This document shows positions 31,986 through 40,338 of a DNA stretch of 64,000 bases, piece after piece. Position numbers and translations under genes: made by a program. The notes under the pieces were generated by a model that made no database searches, was not told the origin of the DNA, and saw nothing but the letters and a program-made list of their open reading frames with translations. The stretch covers positions 1 to 64,000 of the forward strand of contig NZ_DASYTH010000043.1 of NCBI RefSeq assembly GCF_036002505.1, read 5' to 3'. This DNA is from DASYTH01 sp036002505 (GTDB taxonomy: Bacteria; Actinomycetota; Actinomycetes; Mycobacteriales; Pseudonocardiaceae). Position 1 is the stretch's first letter, and every line of letters starts with the position of its first letter.

Positions 31986-32846
31986 GTGCCGACGAACGAG
32001 CAGCGTCGCCAGGCCGCCAAGCGCAAGCTCGAGCGGCAGCTGGTCCGCCGGGCGGAACGCGCGAAACGGCGCCGGATCATCGGTGTGATCATCACGGTCG
32101 TCGGCGTGATCGTCGCGGTCGGGTTGGTGTACTGGTTGGCCAACCTGGGCAACGGCAACACGCCCGCGTCCGCGAACAGCACCGACACCAGCACCCCGAA
32201 CCAGCCGGCGGACACGCCCTCCTCCATCCCGACGGAGACCGCGCCCGTGCCCAAGCGCCCGACGCCGCTGGCCGCCACGGCTACCTGCGAGTACCCGGCG
32301 AGCGCCCAGGCGCCGGCCGCGAAGCCGGTGCAGCCGCCGCCCACGGCGAACATCTCCGCGCAGGGCACGGTCACCGCCGACGTGGACACCTCCGCGGGGA
32401 AGCTGAAGTTCACCCTGGACCGGGCGCTCGCCCCGTGCACCGTGAACAACTTCGTCAGCCTGGCCAAGCAGGGCTACTACAACGACACCCCGTGCCACCG
32501 GCTCACCACCTCGGGCATCCAGGTGCTGCAGTGCGGTGACCCGACCGGGCAGGGCTCCGGCGGTCCGGGCTACACCTTCAAGGACGAGGTGTTCCCAGAG
32601 ATCAAGTACGGCCGCGGCATCCTGGCGATGGCCAACTCCGGCCCGGACACCAACGGCAGCCAGTTCTTCATCGTCTACGGCACCGCCGAGCTGCCGCCGA
32701 ACTACACCGTGTTCGGCACGATCGACGCCGACAGCCTCAAGGTCGTCGACGAGATCGCCAAGGCCGGCACCGTCTCCCAGGGCCAACCCGGCGACGGCGC
32801 GCCGAAGAACCCGGTCAAGCTGACCACGGTCACGATCGCCGGGTAG
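31986..32846 (+). CDS. ppiB: Membrane-anchored cyclophilin-type peptidyl-prolyl isomerase
   Basis: A 286-residue protein with a basic cytosolic N-terminus, one transmembrane helix at about 37-58, a Ser/Thr/Pro-rich linker to about residue 115, and a cyclophilin domain (TPCHRLTTSGIQVLQCGDP, GSGGPGYTFKDEVFPE, LAMANSGPDTNGSQFFI). It catalyses Xaa-Pro isomerisation, probably of exported proteins. The Arg and Phe/Gln positions of the active site (CHR, SQFF) are present. GTG 31986 lies six bases after GGGAGG; the ATG at 31980 directly abuts that site and is unlikely. It is divergent from the gloB-like gene, as in mycobacteria (Rv2582). Confidence 0.93.
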   Translation: MPTNEQRRQAAKRKLERQLVRRAERAKRRRIIGVIITVVGVIVAVGLVYWLANLGNGNTPASANSTDTSTPNQPADTPSSIPTETAPVPKRPTPLAATATCEYPASAQAPAAKPVQPPPTANISAQGTVTADVDTSAGKLKFTLDRALAPCTVNNFVSLAKQGYYNDTPCHRLTTSGIQVLQCGDPTGQGSGGPGYTFKDEVFPEIKYGRGILAMANSGPDTNGSQFFIVYGTAELPPNYTVFGTIDADSLKVVDEIAKAGTVSQGQPGDGAPKNPVKLTTVTIAG

Positions 32847-32850
32847 CCGG

Positions 32851-32891
32851 GCGAGTCGTACGTTCCAGCAAGCGAGTCGTACGCTCCGGCA
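32851..32891. repeat. Two-unit 21-bp direct repeat after ppiB
   Basis: GCGAGTCGTACGTTCCAGCA (32851-32870) and GCGAGTCGTACGCTCCGGCA (32872-32891) differ at two positions and start 21 bases apart, right after the ppiB stop. Each contains the palindrome CGTACG. It may act at the transcript end or belong to a dispersed repeat family. Confidence 0.6.
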
Positions 32892-32935
32892 CTGCCCTTC
32901 CGGCTGATGTCGGGGGGTCCTGCCAGACTGGAACG

Positions 32936-33661
32936 GTGACCGACCGGTACCGGGAGCACGCGCCGACGTTCGACCCGCACGGGTTGTACGCGCAGGTGTG
33001 GGTGCGGGAGATCGGCGTGCCGCGCGTGGTGCGGGTGGTGCCGGATGGCTGCATGGACGTCATCTGGCACCGCGAGAGCGGCCACCTGTTCGTGGCCGGG
33101 CCGGACAGCCTGGCGCACGTGGCGCCGATCGACCCGGGCACGCTGGTCGGGGTGCGCTTCTCCCCCGGCTCGGCGCCGGCCGCGCTCGGCGTGCCCGCGG
33201 ACTCGCTGCGGGACGGCCGGGTTCCGCTCGACGGGATCTGGCCGGGCGCCGAGGTTCGCCGCCTCGCGGACGCGCTGAAGGGCGCCGCGGACGCGCGGCC
33301 GGTGCTGCAGCACGCGATCACCGCGCACGCCGACCGGGCCCGGGACGGCGTGGCCACCGCGGTGCTCCGGCTGCTGGACGCCGGCCGCCAGGTCGGCTCG
33401 ATCGCCGAGACGGTCGGCCTGAGCGAGCGCCAGCTGCACCGCCGCTGCCTGGCCGCGTTCGGCTACGGCCCCAAGGTCCTGCACCGGATCCTCCGGTTCG
33501 ACCGGGCCCGCCGGCTGGCCGGCTCCGGCGTCCCGTTCGCCGACGTCGCGCACACCCTCGGCTACGCCGACCAGGCCCACCTCTCCCGCGACGTCAAGGC
33601 CCTCGCCGGAGTCACCCTCAGCGAGCTCGTGCCACGTCAGGAGGCCGAGGTGACCCGATAG
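32936..33661 (+). CDS. AraC family transcriptional regulator
   Basis: A 241-residue regulator. The N-terminal 120 residues (VVRVVPDGCMDVIWHRES, GPDSLAHVAPIDPGTLVGVR) match the DUF6597-type sensor domain common in actinobacterial AraC proteins. The C-terminal two-helix-turn-helix domain has VGSIAETVGLSERQLHRRCL and VPFADVAHTLGYADQAHLSR. It starts at GTG 32936. Its 3' end overlaps the convergent relA gene by 25 bases; its insertion between ppiB and relA breaks the usual order. The target is unknown. Confidence 0.9.
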   Translation: MTDRYREHAPTFDPHGLYAQVWVREIGVPRVVRVVPDGCMDVIWHRESGHLFVAGPDSLAHVAPIDPGTLVGVRFSPGSAPAALGVPADSLRDGRVPLDGIWPGAEVRRLADALKGAADARPVLQHAITAHADRARDGVATAVLRLLDAGRQVGSIAETVGLSERQLHRRCLAAFGYGPKVLHRILRFDRARRLAGSGVPFADVAHTLGYADQAHLSRDVKALAGVTLSELVPRQEAEVTR

Positions 33662-35970
33662 ACGTCGTAGACGCCTTCAACGCTGCGGACCGCCTTCAAT
33701 ACATGGCCGAGGTGCTTGGGGTCGCCCATCTCGAAGGCGAAGCGGCTGACGGCGACGCGGTCGCGGGAGGTGGTGACGGAAGCGGAGAGGATGTTGACGC
33801 GTTCGTCGGCCAGGACCTTGGTGACGTCGGAGAGCAGCCGGTGCCGGTCCAGCGCCTCGACCTGGATGGCGACCAGGAACACCGAGGAGTCGGACGGCGC
33901 CCACTCGACGTCGACCAGGCGCTCGGGCTCGGCCAGCAGCTCCTTGGCGTTGGTGCAGTCGGTGCGGTGCACGCTCACCCCGCCGCCGCGGGTGACGAAC
34001 CCGAGGATCTCGTCGCCGGGCACCGGGGTGCAGCAGCGGGCCAGCTTCACCCAGATGTCGCTGGCGCCCTTGACCACCACGCCGGCGTCGCCGGTGGGGC
34101 GGCGCCGGGTGATCGTGGACGGGGTGGCCCGCTCGGCCAGTTCGTCCTCGGCGTGCTCGACGCCGCCCAGCAGTGCCACCAGCCGCGCCACCACGTGCCG
34201 CGCCGAGGTGTGCCCCTCGCCGACGGCCGCGTACAGCGAGCTCACCTCGGGGTAGCGCAGCTCGCGGGCCAGCGCGGTGATCGAGTCCACGGACACCAGC
34301 CGCTGCATCGGCAGCCCGGTCCGGCGCACCTCCTTGGCGATCGCGTCCTTGCCGGCCTCGATCGCCTCTTCCTTGCGCTCCTTGGCGAACCACTGCTTGA
34401 TCTTGGCGCGGGCCCGCGGCGAGCCGACGAAACCAAGCCAGTCCCGGGACGGCCCGGCGCCCTCGGCCTTCGAGGTGAAGATCTCGACGACGTCGCCGTT
34501 CTGCAGCTTGCACTCCAGCGCCACCAGCCGGCCGTTGACCCGCGCGCCGATGCACCGGTGCCCGACCTCGGTGTGCACCGAGTAGGCGAAGTCCACCGGC
34601 GTGGACCCGGCCGGCAGCGTGTACACGTCGCCCTTCGGGGAGAACACGAAGATCTCCCGGACGGCCATCTCGTAGCGCAGGTTCTCGAGGAACTCGCCGG
34701 GGTCCGCGGCCTCCCGCTGCCAGTGCAGCAACTGGCGCATCCACTGCATCTGCTCGATCTCCACGGACTGGCCGTCGAGCGTGCCGTTGGACTCCTTGTA
34801 GCGCCAGTGCGCGGCGACCCCGTACTCCGCCTTCTGGTGCATCTCGTAGGTGCGGATCTGCACCTCGAGCGGCTTGCCGTCCGGGCCGATCACCGTGGTG
34901 TGCAGCGACTGGTACACCTCGAACCGCGGCTGGGCGACGTAGTCCTTGAACCGCCCGGGCATCGGCTGCCACAACGCGTGCACCACACCCATCGCCGCGT
35001 AGCAGTCGCGCACGTCGTCGACCAGGATGCGCACCCCGACCAGGTCGTGGATGTCGTCGAACTCGCGCCCGCGCACGATCATCTTCTGGTTGATCGAGTA
35101 GTAGTGCTTGGGCCGGCCCTCCACCTTGGCCTTGATCCGCGCGGCCTCCAGGTGCCCGGTCAGCTCGTCGGTCACCTTGTGCAGGTAGGTGTCCCGGGAC
35201 GGCGCCCGGTTGGCCACCATGCGCACGATCTCGTCGTACTTCTTCGGCTGCAGGATCGCGAACGCCAGATCCTCCAGCTCCCACTTGACCGTGGCCATGC
35301 CCAGCCGGTGCGCGAGCGGGGCGAACACCTCCAGCGTCTCGCGCGCCTTCTTGGCCTGCTTCTCCGGCGGCATGAACCGCATGGTGCGCATGTTGTGCAG
35401 CCGGTCGGCGAGCTTGATCACCAGCACCCGCGGGTCCTCGGCCATGGCGACCACCATCTTGCGGATGGTCTCCGCTTCGGCCGCGGTGCCCAGCTTCACC
35501 TTGTCCAGCTTGGTGACGCCGTCGACGAGCCTGCCAACCTCCTCGCCGAAGTCCTCCTGAAGCATCTCCAGCGAGTACGCGGTGTCCTCGATGGTGTCGT
35601 GCAGCAGCGCCGCCACCAGCGTGACGGTGTCCATGCCGAGCTCGGCCAGGATCGTCGCGACGGCGAGCGGGTGGGTGATGTAGGGATCCCCCGAGCGGCG
35701 CCGCTGGCCCCGGTGCATCTCCTCGGCCACGTCGTAGGACCGTTGCAGCAGCGCCAGATCGGCCTTCGGGTGCAGCTCCCGGTGCACCGCGGCCAAAGGC
35801 TCGAGCACCTGTTTGACCGGCGCGGAGCGCTGCGCGGTGATCCGCCGGGCCAGCCGCGCGCGCACCCGCCGGGTGGCCGAGGCCGGCCGTGGAGGAACCT
35901 GCGACGGCTGCGGATCCTCGACCGCCTCGGCCTCCACGTCTTGGCTCACACGCGCTCCATGCGTACCCAT
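33637..35970 (-). CDS. relA: Bifunctional (p)ppGpp synthetase/hydrolase RelA/SpoT
   Basis: A 777-residue long RSH protein that makes and degrades (p)ppGpp. The HD hydrolase domain is intact: ITHPLAVATIL (H100) and HDTIED (124-129). The synthetase domain has RPKHYYSINQKM, GRFKDYVAQPR and YQSLHTTVIGP. TGS (IFVFSPKGDVYTLPAGSTPV), zinc-finger/RIS (CCTPVPGDEILGFVTRGGG) and ACT domains follow. ATG 35970 has AGGGG six bases upstream; a GTG at 35949 is also in frame. A strong hairpin sits just upstream of the ribosome site. The apt gene upstream in the same direction is the standard partner. Confidence 0.97.
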   Translation of the reverse strand: MGTHGARVSQDVEAEAVEDPQPSQVPPRPASATRRVRARLARRITAQRSAPVKQVLEPLAAVHRELHPKADLALLQRSYDVAEEMHRGQRRRSGDPYITHPLAVATILAELGMDTVTLVAALLHDTIEDTAYSLEMLQEDFGEEVGRLVDGVTKLDKVKLGTAAEAETIRKMVVAMAEDPRVLVIKLADRLHNMRTMRFMPPEKQAKKARETLEVFAPLAHRLGMATVKWELEDLAFAILQPKKYDEIVRMVANRAPSRDTYLHKVTDELTGHLEAARIKAKVEGRPKHYYSINQKMIVRGREFDDIHDLVGVRILVDDVRDCYAAMGVVHALWQPMPGRFKDYVAQPRFEVYQSLHTTVIGPDGKPLEVQIRTYEMHQKAEYGVAAHWRYKESNGTLDGQSVEIEQMQWMRQLLHWQREAADPGEFLENLRYEMAVREIFVFSPKGDVYTLPAGSTPVDFAYSVHTEVGHRCIGARVNGRLVALECKLQNGDVVEIFTSKAEGAGPSRDWLGFVGSPRARAKIKQWFAKERKEEAIEAGKDAIAKEVRRTGLPMQRLVSVDSITALARELRYPEVSSLYAAVGEGHTSARHVVARLVALLGGVEHAEDELAERATPSTITRRRPTGDAGVVVKGASDIWVKLARCCTPVPGDEILGFVTRGGGVSVHRTDCTNAKELLAEPERLVDVEWAPSDSSVFLVAIQVEALDRHRLLSDVTKVLADERVNILSASVTTSRDRVAVSRFAFEMGDPKHLGHVLKAVRSVEGVYDVYRVTSAS

Positions 35971-35983
35971 AGGTAACCCCTGA

Positions 35984-36007
35984 GATTCCGAGGATAGCCT
36001 CGGAATC
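35984..36007 (-). promoter_or_regulatory. Hairpin directly upstream of the relA ribosome-binding site
   Basis: GATTCCGAGG (35984-35993) and CCTCGGAATC (35998-36007) pair perfectly around a four-base loop. In the leftward transcript the stem lies between apt and relA, and ends two bases before the AGGGG that precedes relA. It may terminate apt transcripts or control relA translation. Confidence 0.55.
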
Positions 36008-36043
36008 CTCGAGGAGGAGCGGTCGGGGCGGTGAACGGGCCGT

Positions 36044-36565
36044 TCACACCGTCCGCAGAGCGTGCACCGGACGGTCGGCTAGTCGTTTCCGACCGTCCAA
36101 CGCGCCGATCTCCAGCACCACGCAGACGCCGGTCACGGTGCCCCCAGCGTGCTCGACCAGGGCGCAGGCGGCCGCCGCGGTGCCGCCGGTGGCCAGCACG
36201 TCGTCGATGACCAGGATCCGCTGGCCGGGCTGGATGACGCCGGCGGGCACCTCGAGTGTCGCGGTGCCGTACTCGAGCCGGTACTCCAACCGGTGCCCGA
36301 CCACGGGCAGCTTGCCGGCCTTGCGCACCGGGACGACGCCGAGGCCGTGGGTGGCCGCGTAGGCGGCGCCGAACAGGAACCCGCGGGCCTCGACCGCGGC
36401 GACCAGGTCCGGGCCGGCACCGCTGACCCGCCGGAACCCGTCGACCACGGCGGCCATCGCCGGCGCGTCGGCCAGCACCGGGGTCAGGTCCCAGAACAGG
36501 ATGCCGGGCTCCGGGAAGTCCGGCACCGTCCTGGCCAGGTCCAACGCCTGCGCGAGGTCGCCCAC
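36044..36565 (-). CDS. apt: Adenine phosphoribosyltransferase
   Basis: A 173-residue type I phosphoribosyltransferase that makes AMP from adenine and PRPP. The PRPP-binding signature ILVIDDVLATGGTA is at residues 117-130; VEARGFLFGAAYA and VVPVRKAGKLP are family blocks. The N-terminus VPDFPEPGILFWDLTPVL is that of Apt. The start is GTG 36565, eight bases after the secF stop, so it is in the yajC-secD-secF-apt-relA string. This order matches M. tuberculosis Rv2584c-Rv2588c. Confidence 0.95.
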   Translation of the reverse strand: MGDLAQALDLARTVPDFPEPGILFWDLTPVLADAPAMAAVVDGFRRVSGAGPDLVAAVEARGFLFGAAYAATHGLGVVPVRKAGKLPVVGHRLEYRLEYGTATLEVPAGVIQPGQRILVIDDVLATGGTAAAACALVEHAGGTVTGVCVVLEIGALDGRKRLADRPVHALRTV

Positions 36566-36573
36566 GTTGTGGC

Positions 36574-37869
36574 TCAGTGGCGCCGTTTCCCGCTCGGCCG
36601 CCGGCCCGCCGGCCGGCCGCCGCCGCGCTTGGCGTCCGCGGCGCTGCGGTTGCGCGCCGGAACGCTCTGCGCCGCGGCCATGGCCCGCTCGTGCCGCAGC
36701 TCCGCGTCCAGCGAGTCGTCGTCGGAGAGGTCCACCACGGCCACCGGCTCGCCGGTGACGGCCGCCGCGGCCTCCCGCTCAGCCGCCTTGCGCGCCAAGG
36801 TCTCCCGCCGGGCGTAGACCCGCGCGGCCTGCTGCTGGAACTTCGGCTCGCGCATCTTCAGGTCCACCAGCAGCGGGGTGGCCAGGAAGATCGACGACAG
36901 CGCACCCGCGATCAGACCGGTGAGCTGCACCAGGGCCAGGTCCTTCAGCGTACCGACGCCGAGCAGCCCGACGCCCACGATGAGCAGGCCGAGCACCGGC
37001 AGCAGGGCGATGAGCGAGGTGTTGATGGACCGCATCAGGGTCTGGTTCAGCGCCAGGTTGGCAGCCTCGCCGTAGGTGCGCCGGGTGAGCCCGAGCAGGC
37101 CGCGGGTGTTCTCCTTGACCTTGTCGAACACCACCACCGTGTCGTACAGGGAGAAACCGAGGATGGTCAGCAGGCCGATCACGGTCGCCGGCGTCACCTC
37201 GAAGCCGACGATCGAGTAGACGCCCGCGGTCACCGAGATGTCGTGGACGAGCGCGACCAGTGCGGAGGCGGCCATCCAGCGTTCGAAGTAGAACGCCAGG
37301 AAGATCGTCACCAGCACCAGGAACACGCCGAGCGCGATCAGCGCCTGCCGGGAGATCTCGCCACCCCAGGACCCGCTGACCGCGCTGTCGCTGATGGCCC
37401 GCTCGCTCGGCGTGCCGGTGGCCCGGTCCTTCGGCTGGAACTCCTTGAACAGCGCGGCCTTGAGCTGGGTGACCTCAGCCGCGGACAGGGTCGGCGACTT
37501 GATCTGGATGGTCTGGTCGGCACCGATGCCGACGGTCTGCACGATCGGCGCCTCTTTGTGCAGCGTCGCGTCGAAGACCTCGGTCACCCGCTCGGTGGAG
37601 ATCGTCCCCGCCACGCCCTGGGCCGGCAGCTGGACCCGGGTGCCGCCCTTGAACTCGATGCCGAGGTTGAACCCGCGGAAGATGATCGAGGCCAGGCAGA
37701 TCAGCACGAACGCGCCGAAGAGCACGTACCAGAGCTTGTGCCGGCCGACGATGTTGAACGCGCCGGTGCCGGTGTAGAGCTTGGCCAGCAGGTTGTGCCG
37801 CCGGCCGGGGGGGCGCTTGCCCTCGCCGCCCTCGGCCAGCTCCGCCCCGGTGTCGTCGATGCTGGACAC
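36574..37869 (-). CDS. secF: Protein translocase subunit SecF
   Basis: A 431-residue Sec accessory subunit with six transmembrane helices and a large periplasmic-side loop between helices 1 and 2. The signature GIEFKGGTRVQL follows helix 1. Helices 2-6 include ALIALGVFLVLVTIFLAFYF, LVHDISVTAGVYSI and ILGFSLYDTVVVFDKVKENT. With SecD it uses the proton gradient to pull exported proteins across. The basic C-terminal tail (GGGRPAGRRPSGKRRH) is longer than in E. coli. GTG 37869 begins one base after the secD stop. Confidence 0.97.
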   Translation of the reverse strand: MSSIDDTGAELAEGGEGKRPPGRRHNLLAKLYTGTGAFNIVGRHKLWYVLFGAFVLICLASIIFRGFNLGIEFKGGTRVQLPAQGVAGTISTERVTEVFDATLHKEAPIVQTVGIGADQTIQIKSPTLSAAEVTQLKAALFKEFQPKDRATGTPSERAISDSAVSGSWGGEISRQALIALGVFLVLVTIFLAFYFERWMAASALVALVHDISVTAGVYSIVGFEVTPATVIGLLTILGFSLYDTVVVFDKVKENTRGLLGLTRRTYGEAANLALNQTLMRSINTSLIALLPVLGLLIVGVGLLGVGTLKDLALVQLTGLIAGALSSIFLATPLLVDLKMREPKFQQQAARVYARRETLARKAAEREAAAAVTGEPVAVVDLSDDDSLDAELRHERAMAAAQSVPARNRSAADAKRGGGRPAGRRPSGKRRH

Positions 37870-37870
37870 G

Positions 37871-39709
37871 TCACGCCTCCTTCACGGCCGGGCCGGAGGT
37901 ACGGCTGGCCGCGCGTTGCGCGGCGGCCAGCCGCTGTACCGCACCCAACCCGGAGAACCTGGGATGGGACAAGGTCTTCGAGATCGAGGCCAGCGCCACC
38001 AGCGGGTGCGTCACGAGGAACACCACGACCAGGTCCAGGATCGTGGACAGGCCCAGGGTGAAAGCGAAGCCCCTCACCTGGCCGACGGCCAGCAGGTACA
38101 GCACGCCGGAGGCCAGGAACACCACGGCGTCGGCGGACAGCACCGTGCGCCGGGCCCGCACCCAGGCCCGCGGCACCGCGGAACGGAACGACCGCCCCTC
38201 GCGTACCTCGTCTTTCAGGCGTTCGAAGAAGATCACGAACGAGTCCGCGGTAATACCGATGGCCACGATGAACCCGGCGATGCCCGGCAGGTCCAGGGTG
38301 AGCCCGAGCCAGCGGCCGAACAGGATCAGGATGGCGAACACGATCGCGCCGGACAGGGCCAGCGACAGGATGGTCAGCACGCCCAGCAGCCGGTAGTAGA
38401 ACAGGCAGTACACGAACACCAGCAGCAGGCCGATGGCACCGGCGATCAGGCCGGCCCGCAGCGACGCGAAGCCCAGTGTGGCGGACACGGTCTCCGCCTC
38501 CGAGGACTCGAAGGACAGCGGCAGCGAGCCGTACTTCAGCACGTTCGCCAGGTCTTTGGCCTCCTGCTGGGAGAAGCCGCCGGCGCCGCCCTCGATCCGG
38601 GTCTGGCCGCCGACGATCGCCTCGCGGATGCTCGGCGCCGAGACGACCTCGCTGTCCAGCACGAACGCGGCCTGCTTGCCCACGTGGCTGGTGGTGTAGT
38701 CGCCCCACTTCTTGCCGCCCTCGCTCTTGAAGTCGAGAGTCACCTCGTAGCCGGCACCCTGGGTGTTGACCTGCGCACTGGCGTCGCTGATGTCGGTGCC
38801 GTCGATGAACGACGGGCCGAGGATGTAGACGATCGGGTCCTTGCGGTCGCACGCGACCAGCGGGAGCTTCGGGTCGTCGTTGCCGACCAGCGGGTCCTTG
38901 TGCCCGGGCGAGCAGTCGAGGGTGGCCATGGCGGCCCCCTGTGCATTCTGGTCGGCCGGCGCCGAGCCGTCTGCGCTCGGCACCAGCTTGGCGTTCTGCC
39001 GGCACAGCTTGGCCTCGGTGATCAGCGCCCCGGCCTCGACCTTGGGCACCCGCTTGTTCTTGACGTCGTCGTTGTAGGAGTCCAGGTCCTGCTTGTACTT
39101 CTGGCAGTTGGCCACCGGGTCGCCCTGATCGGCGGGCGGGGTCGCCGGCGGCGGCGAGGTGGCCGGCGCGCTGCCGCTCGTGCTCGGTGGCGGCGTGGTG
39201 GTCGGCTGCTGGGCCAGCACCGGGGCCGGCCGGCCCTGCGGGGGCGCGCTGGTCGGCGCGCCGGCGGTCGGCGGGGGCGCGTTCGAACTCGACGAGGTGG
39301 GCGGCTGCTGCTGGTCCTGCGGTGGCTGCGCCTGGTTGGAGGCGATCACCTCGCGGAAGTACAGTCGCGCGGTCTGGCCCAGGCTTTTTGCCTGGTCGCC
39401 GCCCTCGCCGGGAACCGTGATGACGATCTGGTTGCCGTCCAGGACCACTTCGGCGCCGGTCACACCGATGCCGTTGACCCGGGTCTCGATGATCTGGCGC
39501 GCCTGGTCCAACGCCTCCCGGCTCGGCGGCTGCCCGGACTCGGTGCGCGCCGTGAGCGCGACCCGGGTGCCGCCCTGCAGATCGATCCCCAGCTTGGGCG
39601 TCGGCTTGTGGTTGCCGGTGGCGAACACCAGCAGGTAGAGGAGAGCGACGATAGCCGCGAACGTCACGAGATTGCGAACTGGGCGGAACTGCCCGGCCGG
39701 TGGTGCCAC
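37871..39709 (-). CDS. secD: Protein translocase subunit SecD
   Basis: A 612-residue partner of SecF with an N-terminal helix (about 12-31), D1 signature LGIDLQGGTRVAL, P1 head domain and five C-terminal helices (LRAGLIAGAIGLLLVFVYCL, GFIVAIGITADSFVIFFERL). A low-complexity insertion rich in Pro, Gln, Ser and Thr occupies residues about 124-197, outside the membrane. Such insertions are seen in actinobacterial SecD. GTG 39709 gives a start close to the first helix. yajC is 166 bases upstream, separated by a hairpin. Confidence 0.97.
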   Translation of the reverse strand: MAPPAGQFRPVRNLVTFAAIVALLYLLVFATGNHKPTPKLGIDLQGGTRVALTARTESGQPPSREALDQARQIIETRVNGIGVTGAEVVLDGNQIVITVPGEGGDQAKSLGQTARLYFREVIASNQAQPPQDQQQPPTSSSSNAPPPTAGAPTSAPPQGRPAPVLAQQPTTTPPPSTSGSAPATSPPPATPPADQGDPVANCQKYKQDLDSYNDDVKNKRVPKVEAGALITEAKLCRQNAKLVPSADGSAPADQNAQGAAMATLDCSPGHKDPLVGNDDPKLPLVACDRKDPIVYILGPSFIDGTDISDASAQVNTQGAGYEVTLDFKSEGGKKWGDYTTSHVGKQAAFVLDSEVVSAPSIREAIVGGQTRIEGGAGGFSQQEAKDLANVLKYGSLPLSFESSEAETVSATLGFASLRAGLIAGAIGLLLVFVYCLFYYRLLGVLTILSLALSGAIVFAILILFGRWLGLTLDLPGIAGFIVAIGITADSFVIFFERLKDEVREGRSFRSAVPRAWVRARRTVLSADAVVFLASGVLYLLAVGQVRGFAFTLGLSTILDLVVVFLVTHPLVALASISKTLSHPRFSGLGAVQRLAAAQRAASRTSGPAVKEA

Positions 39710-39775
39710 GGTCGGTCGGTCTCCTCAACCTTGCTCGGATGTGCACGGCCCTCGTGCACGCGGACCCACGCCACC

Positions 39776-39811
39776 GCCCGCACCCCGGCGAGCGCAGGCG
39801 TGGGTGCGGGC
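39776..39811 (-). promoter_or_regulatory. GC-rich hairpin between yajC and secD
   Basis: GCCCGCACCC (39776-39785) and GGGTGCGGGC (39802-39811) are perfect complements with a 16-base loop. The element lies 67 bases upstream of the secD start and could partially terminate the yajC transcript, setting the YajC:SecD ratio. Confidence 0.45.
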
Positions 39812-39875
39812 GCAGCGTACACGCAGCGAGATATGCCCTGTGTGATCCGGGCATGCCACTACGTGGTCGGGCCGA

Positions 39876-40259
39876 TCAGCCCTTCTGCTTGCCGGGCTTG
39901 ATCTCCTCGGGGGCCTCGTCGACGACCTCGTGATCGTCGATCACATCGGGTTCGGCGACCTCGTCGGCCAGGTCCTCGTCGAACTCCTCGATGTCGACCT
40001 CCGGGCCGACCTTCTCCCGCACGGCCGCGCGCAGCCAGGTGGTCTCGACGCCGGGCGCGATCTCGAGGTCAATGCTCGCCTCGTCGGAGATGTCGATGAT
40101 CGTGCCGTAGAGGCCCGAGGTGGTCATCACCCGGTCGCCCACGGCCAGCGAGCTCTGTAGCTCCTGCTGCTGCTGCACGGCCCTGCGCTGGCGCCGGCTC
40201 ATGAAGAACATCATTAGGCCGAGCAACCCGAAGAGCAGAAGCAAGGGAAGCAGATCCAT
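39876..40259 (-). CDS. yajC: Preprotein translocase subunit YajC
   Basis: A 127-residue single-span protein with an N-terminal helix (LPLLLLFGLLGLMMFFM), a basic RRQRRAVQQQQEL stretch and the YajC core (LAVGDRVMTTSGLYGTII). It ends with an acidic tail (EEFDEDLADEVAEPDVIDDH) that is longer than in E. coli. It associates with SecDF. It precedes secD and secF in the same direction; ruvB lies downstream of the ruv genes on the other side, with its stop 79 bases from the yajC start. Confidence 0.95.
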   Translation of the reverse strand: MDLLPLLLLFGLLGLMMFFMSRRQRRAVQQQQELQSSLAVGDRVMTTSGLYGTIIDISDEASIDLEIAPGVETTWLRAAVREKVGPEVDIEEFDEDLADEVAEPDVIDDHEVVDEAPEEIKPGKQKG

Positions 40260-40338
40260 TTTTCTCCGTCCGGCGGACGTCGCGTCGCTGCGTTACGTCC
40301 GGTTTGTTCTGTAGTTATGTCCGACGAGTGTGCCAGCC

